Shown here piece after piece: positions 62,954-64,000 of a DNA stretch of 64,000 nucleotides (position 1 is the first letter of the stretch; every line of letters starts with the position of its first letter). The DNA comes from CAWGHZ01 sp963822575 (GTDB lineage Bacteria > Pseudomonadota > Alphaproteobacteria > MPNO01 > DASWLB01). Made by a program: the position numbers and the translations under genes. Location of the stretch: positions 806,001 to 870,000 of the forward strand of contig CAWGHZ010000004.1 of the NCBI GenBank assembly GCA_963822575.1. The letters are read 5' to 3'. The notes below the pieces were generated by a model. That model did not search any database. It was not told the origin of the DNA and saw nothing but the letters and a program-made list of their open reading frames with translations.

Positions 62954-64000
62954 ATGGCTGAGCCGTTCCTCGAGCTCTCGCACCTCTCCAAGCGGTTCGG
63001 CGAGGTGGCGGCGGTCGACGACCTCACCCTCGACTTCGCGAAGGGCGAGGCGGTGACGCTCCTTGGCCCATCGGGCTGCGGCAAGACGACGACCTTGCGC
63101 ATGATCGCCGGGCTCGAGACGCCCGACGCGGGCGCGATCTGCCTCGCCGGCCGGCCGCTCGTCTCGGTCGCCGACGGGATCGACCTTCCGCCCGAGAAGC
63201 GCGGCATGGGCATGGTGTTCCAGTCCTACGCGATCTGGCCGCACATGACCGTCGCCGGCAATGTCGGCTTCCCGCTCCGGGTGCGGCGCGCGCCCGGCGG
63301 CGAGATCAAGGCGCGCGTCGCCAAGGCGCTCGAGATGGTCGGGCTCGCCGGCTACGAGGACCGGCCGGCGCCGGCGCTTTCCGGCGGGCAGCAGCAGCGC
63401 GTGGCACTCGCCCGCGCGCTGGTCTACGAGCCGGAGATACTGCTGCTCGACGAGCCGCTGTCGAACCTCGACGTCAAGCTGCGCGAGCAGATGCGCGTCG
63501 AGATCCGCCGGCTGCAAGACCGGCTCGACCTCACCGTCATTTATGTCACCCACGACCAGGCAGAGGCGCTCGGGCTTTCCGACCGGATCGTCATGCTCAA
63601 TCGCGGTCGGATCGAGCAGATCGGTACGCCGCGCGAGCTCTACGAGCGGCCGCGCACACCCTTCGTCCGGGACTTCCTGGGCAAGTCCATCCGGCTCGCC
63701 GGGCGGATCGCTCGGCTCGATTCCGGCGGCACGCTGGTCGCGCTCGAGGACGGGCGAGGCACGATGCTGCCCTGCCGCGCGCCGGTCGACGCGTCGCTTG
63801 CGGTCGGCGCGACGGTCGAGGTGTCGGTCCGGCCCGAATCCATCGCGATCGAGACCCATGCCGACGGCGCCTGTCCCGGCCGGCTCGCCGGCGTCGTGGA
63901 GGCGGTGCTGTATCAGGGCGAGCGGTCGGAATGCGAGGTGCGCATCGGCGGCCAGGCGGCGCTGGTGTTCGTGCCGCCCTCGGCGGTGGTGGCGCGCGAC
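62954..64000 (+). CDS. ABC transporter ATP-binding protein, second system (3' end outside window)
   Basis: Open from ATG 62954 to the window edge, 349 codons. FLELSHLSKRFGEVAAVDD; Walker A GPSGCGKTTT; Q-loop MVFQSYAIWPHM; signature LSGGQQQRVALARAL; Walker B ILLLDEPLSNLDVKL; switch His in YVTHDQAEAL. TOBE sequences begin near KSIRLAGRIARLDSGG and include VSVRPESIAIE. Same PotA/FbpC class as 54582 but clearly a different gene. It is paired with the solute-binding gene just upstream; a permease would be expected beyond 64000. Confidence 0.94.
   Translation, partial: MAEPFLELSHLSKRFGEVAAVDDLTLDFAKGEAVTLLGPSGCGKTTTLRMIAGLETPDAGAICLAGRPLVSVADGIDLPPEKRGMGMVFQSYAIWPHMTVAGNVGFPLRVRRAPGGEIKARVAKALEMVGLAGYEDRPAPALSGGQQQRVALARALVYEPEILLLDEPLSNLDVKLREQMRVEIRRLQDRLDLTVIYVTHDQAEALGLSDRIVMLNRGRIEQIGTPRELYERPRTPFVRDFLGKSIRLAGRIARLDSGGTLVALEDGRGTMLPCRAPVDASLAVGATVEVSVRPESIAIETHADGACPGRLAGVVEAVLYQGERSECEVRIGGQAALVFVPPSAVVARD

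Overview
The window is GC-rich chromosomal DNA with very short intergenic gaps and many ATGA/GTGA start-stop overlaps. The gene order from 6.5 to 21 kb (rpsB-tsf-pyrH-frr-uppS-cdsA-dxr-rseP-bamA-ompH/skp-lpxD-fabZ-lpxA-lpxI-lpxB) is the classic alphaproteobacterial translation / isoprenoid / outer-membrane / lipid A block, and lpxI in place of lpxH fits that class. I infer an alphaproteobacterium rich in aromatic catabolism, possibly a soil or sediment Rhodospirillales- or Hyphomicrobiales-like lineage; the order is not certain. No rRNA, tRNA or CRISPR array was seen, and there is no gene-free stretch over about 300 bases.

Layout. 0-1.2 kb: 3' part of dnaE. 1.2-3.85 kb: a lower-GC insert in which an unknown gene is split by one IS5-family element and abutted by a second, inverted copy. 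3.9-6.3 kb: an orphan molybdenum-hydroxylase large subunit. 6.4-21 kb: the housekeeping block. 21-27.3 kb: greA, carB, a small toxin-antitoxin pair with a decayed toxin, carA and yqeY. 27.3-28.2 kb: a fructosamine-kinase-like gene. 28.2-64 kb: a long aromatic-acid catabolism and uptake region.

The catabolic region holds four Rieske oxygenase alpha subunits (one with a beta subunit), two paralogous FAD hydroxylases flanking an acyl-CoA-dehydrogenase-fold hydroxylase, an extradiol (LigB-type) dioxygenase, two SDRs, a Gfo/Idh/MocA dehydrogenase, and decarboxylase candidates from four unrelated folds: UbiD, Pht5-like, class II aldolase and two ACMSD/gamma-resorcylate-type amidohydrolases. It also holds eight solute-binding proteins of four types but only one complete permease; a scrap of a TRAP DctM permease survives at 46.8 kb. 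The 51-60 kb genes fit a phthalate-type route: uptake, ring dihydroxylation, rearomatisation, decarboxylation. The 28-43 kb genes fit hydroxybenzoate/resorcylate-type chemistry with extradiol cleavage. Regulators are a MarR, an IclR and a solitary AbiEi-like wHTH protein; several inverted repeats in divergent gaps are candidate operators. No Rieske reductase is present.

Sequence-quality warning: the six consecutive essential genes pyrH-rseP carry at least 14 single-base indels, nearly all insertions, plus an in-frame TGA in frr, while neighbouring large genes (bamA, carB) are clean. I read these mainly as sequence errors and give repaired gene models. Similar single insertions occur in one IS copy, in the AbiEi-like regulator and in the solute-binding gene at 61.8 kb.
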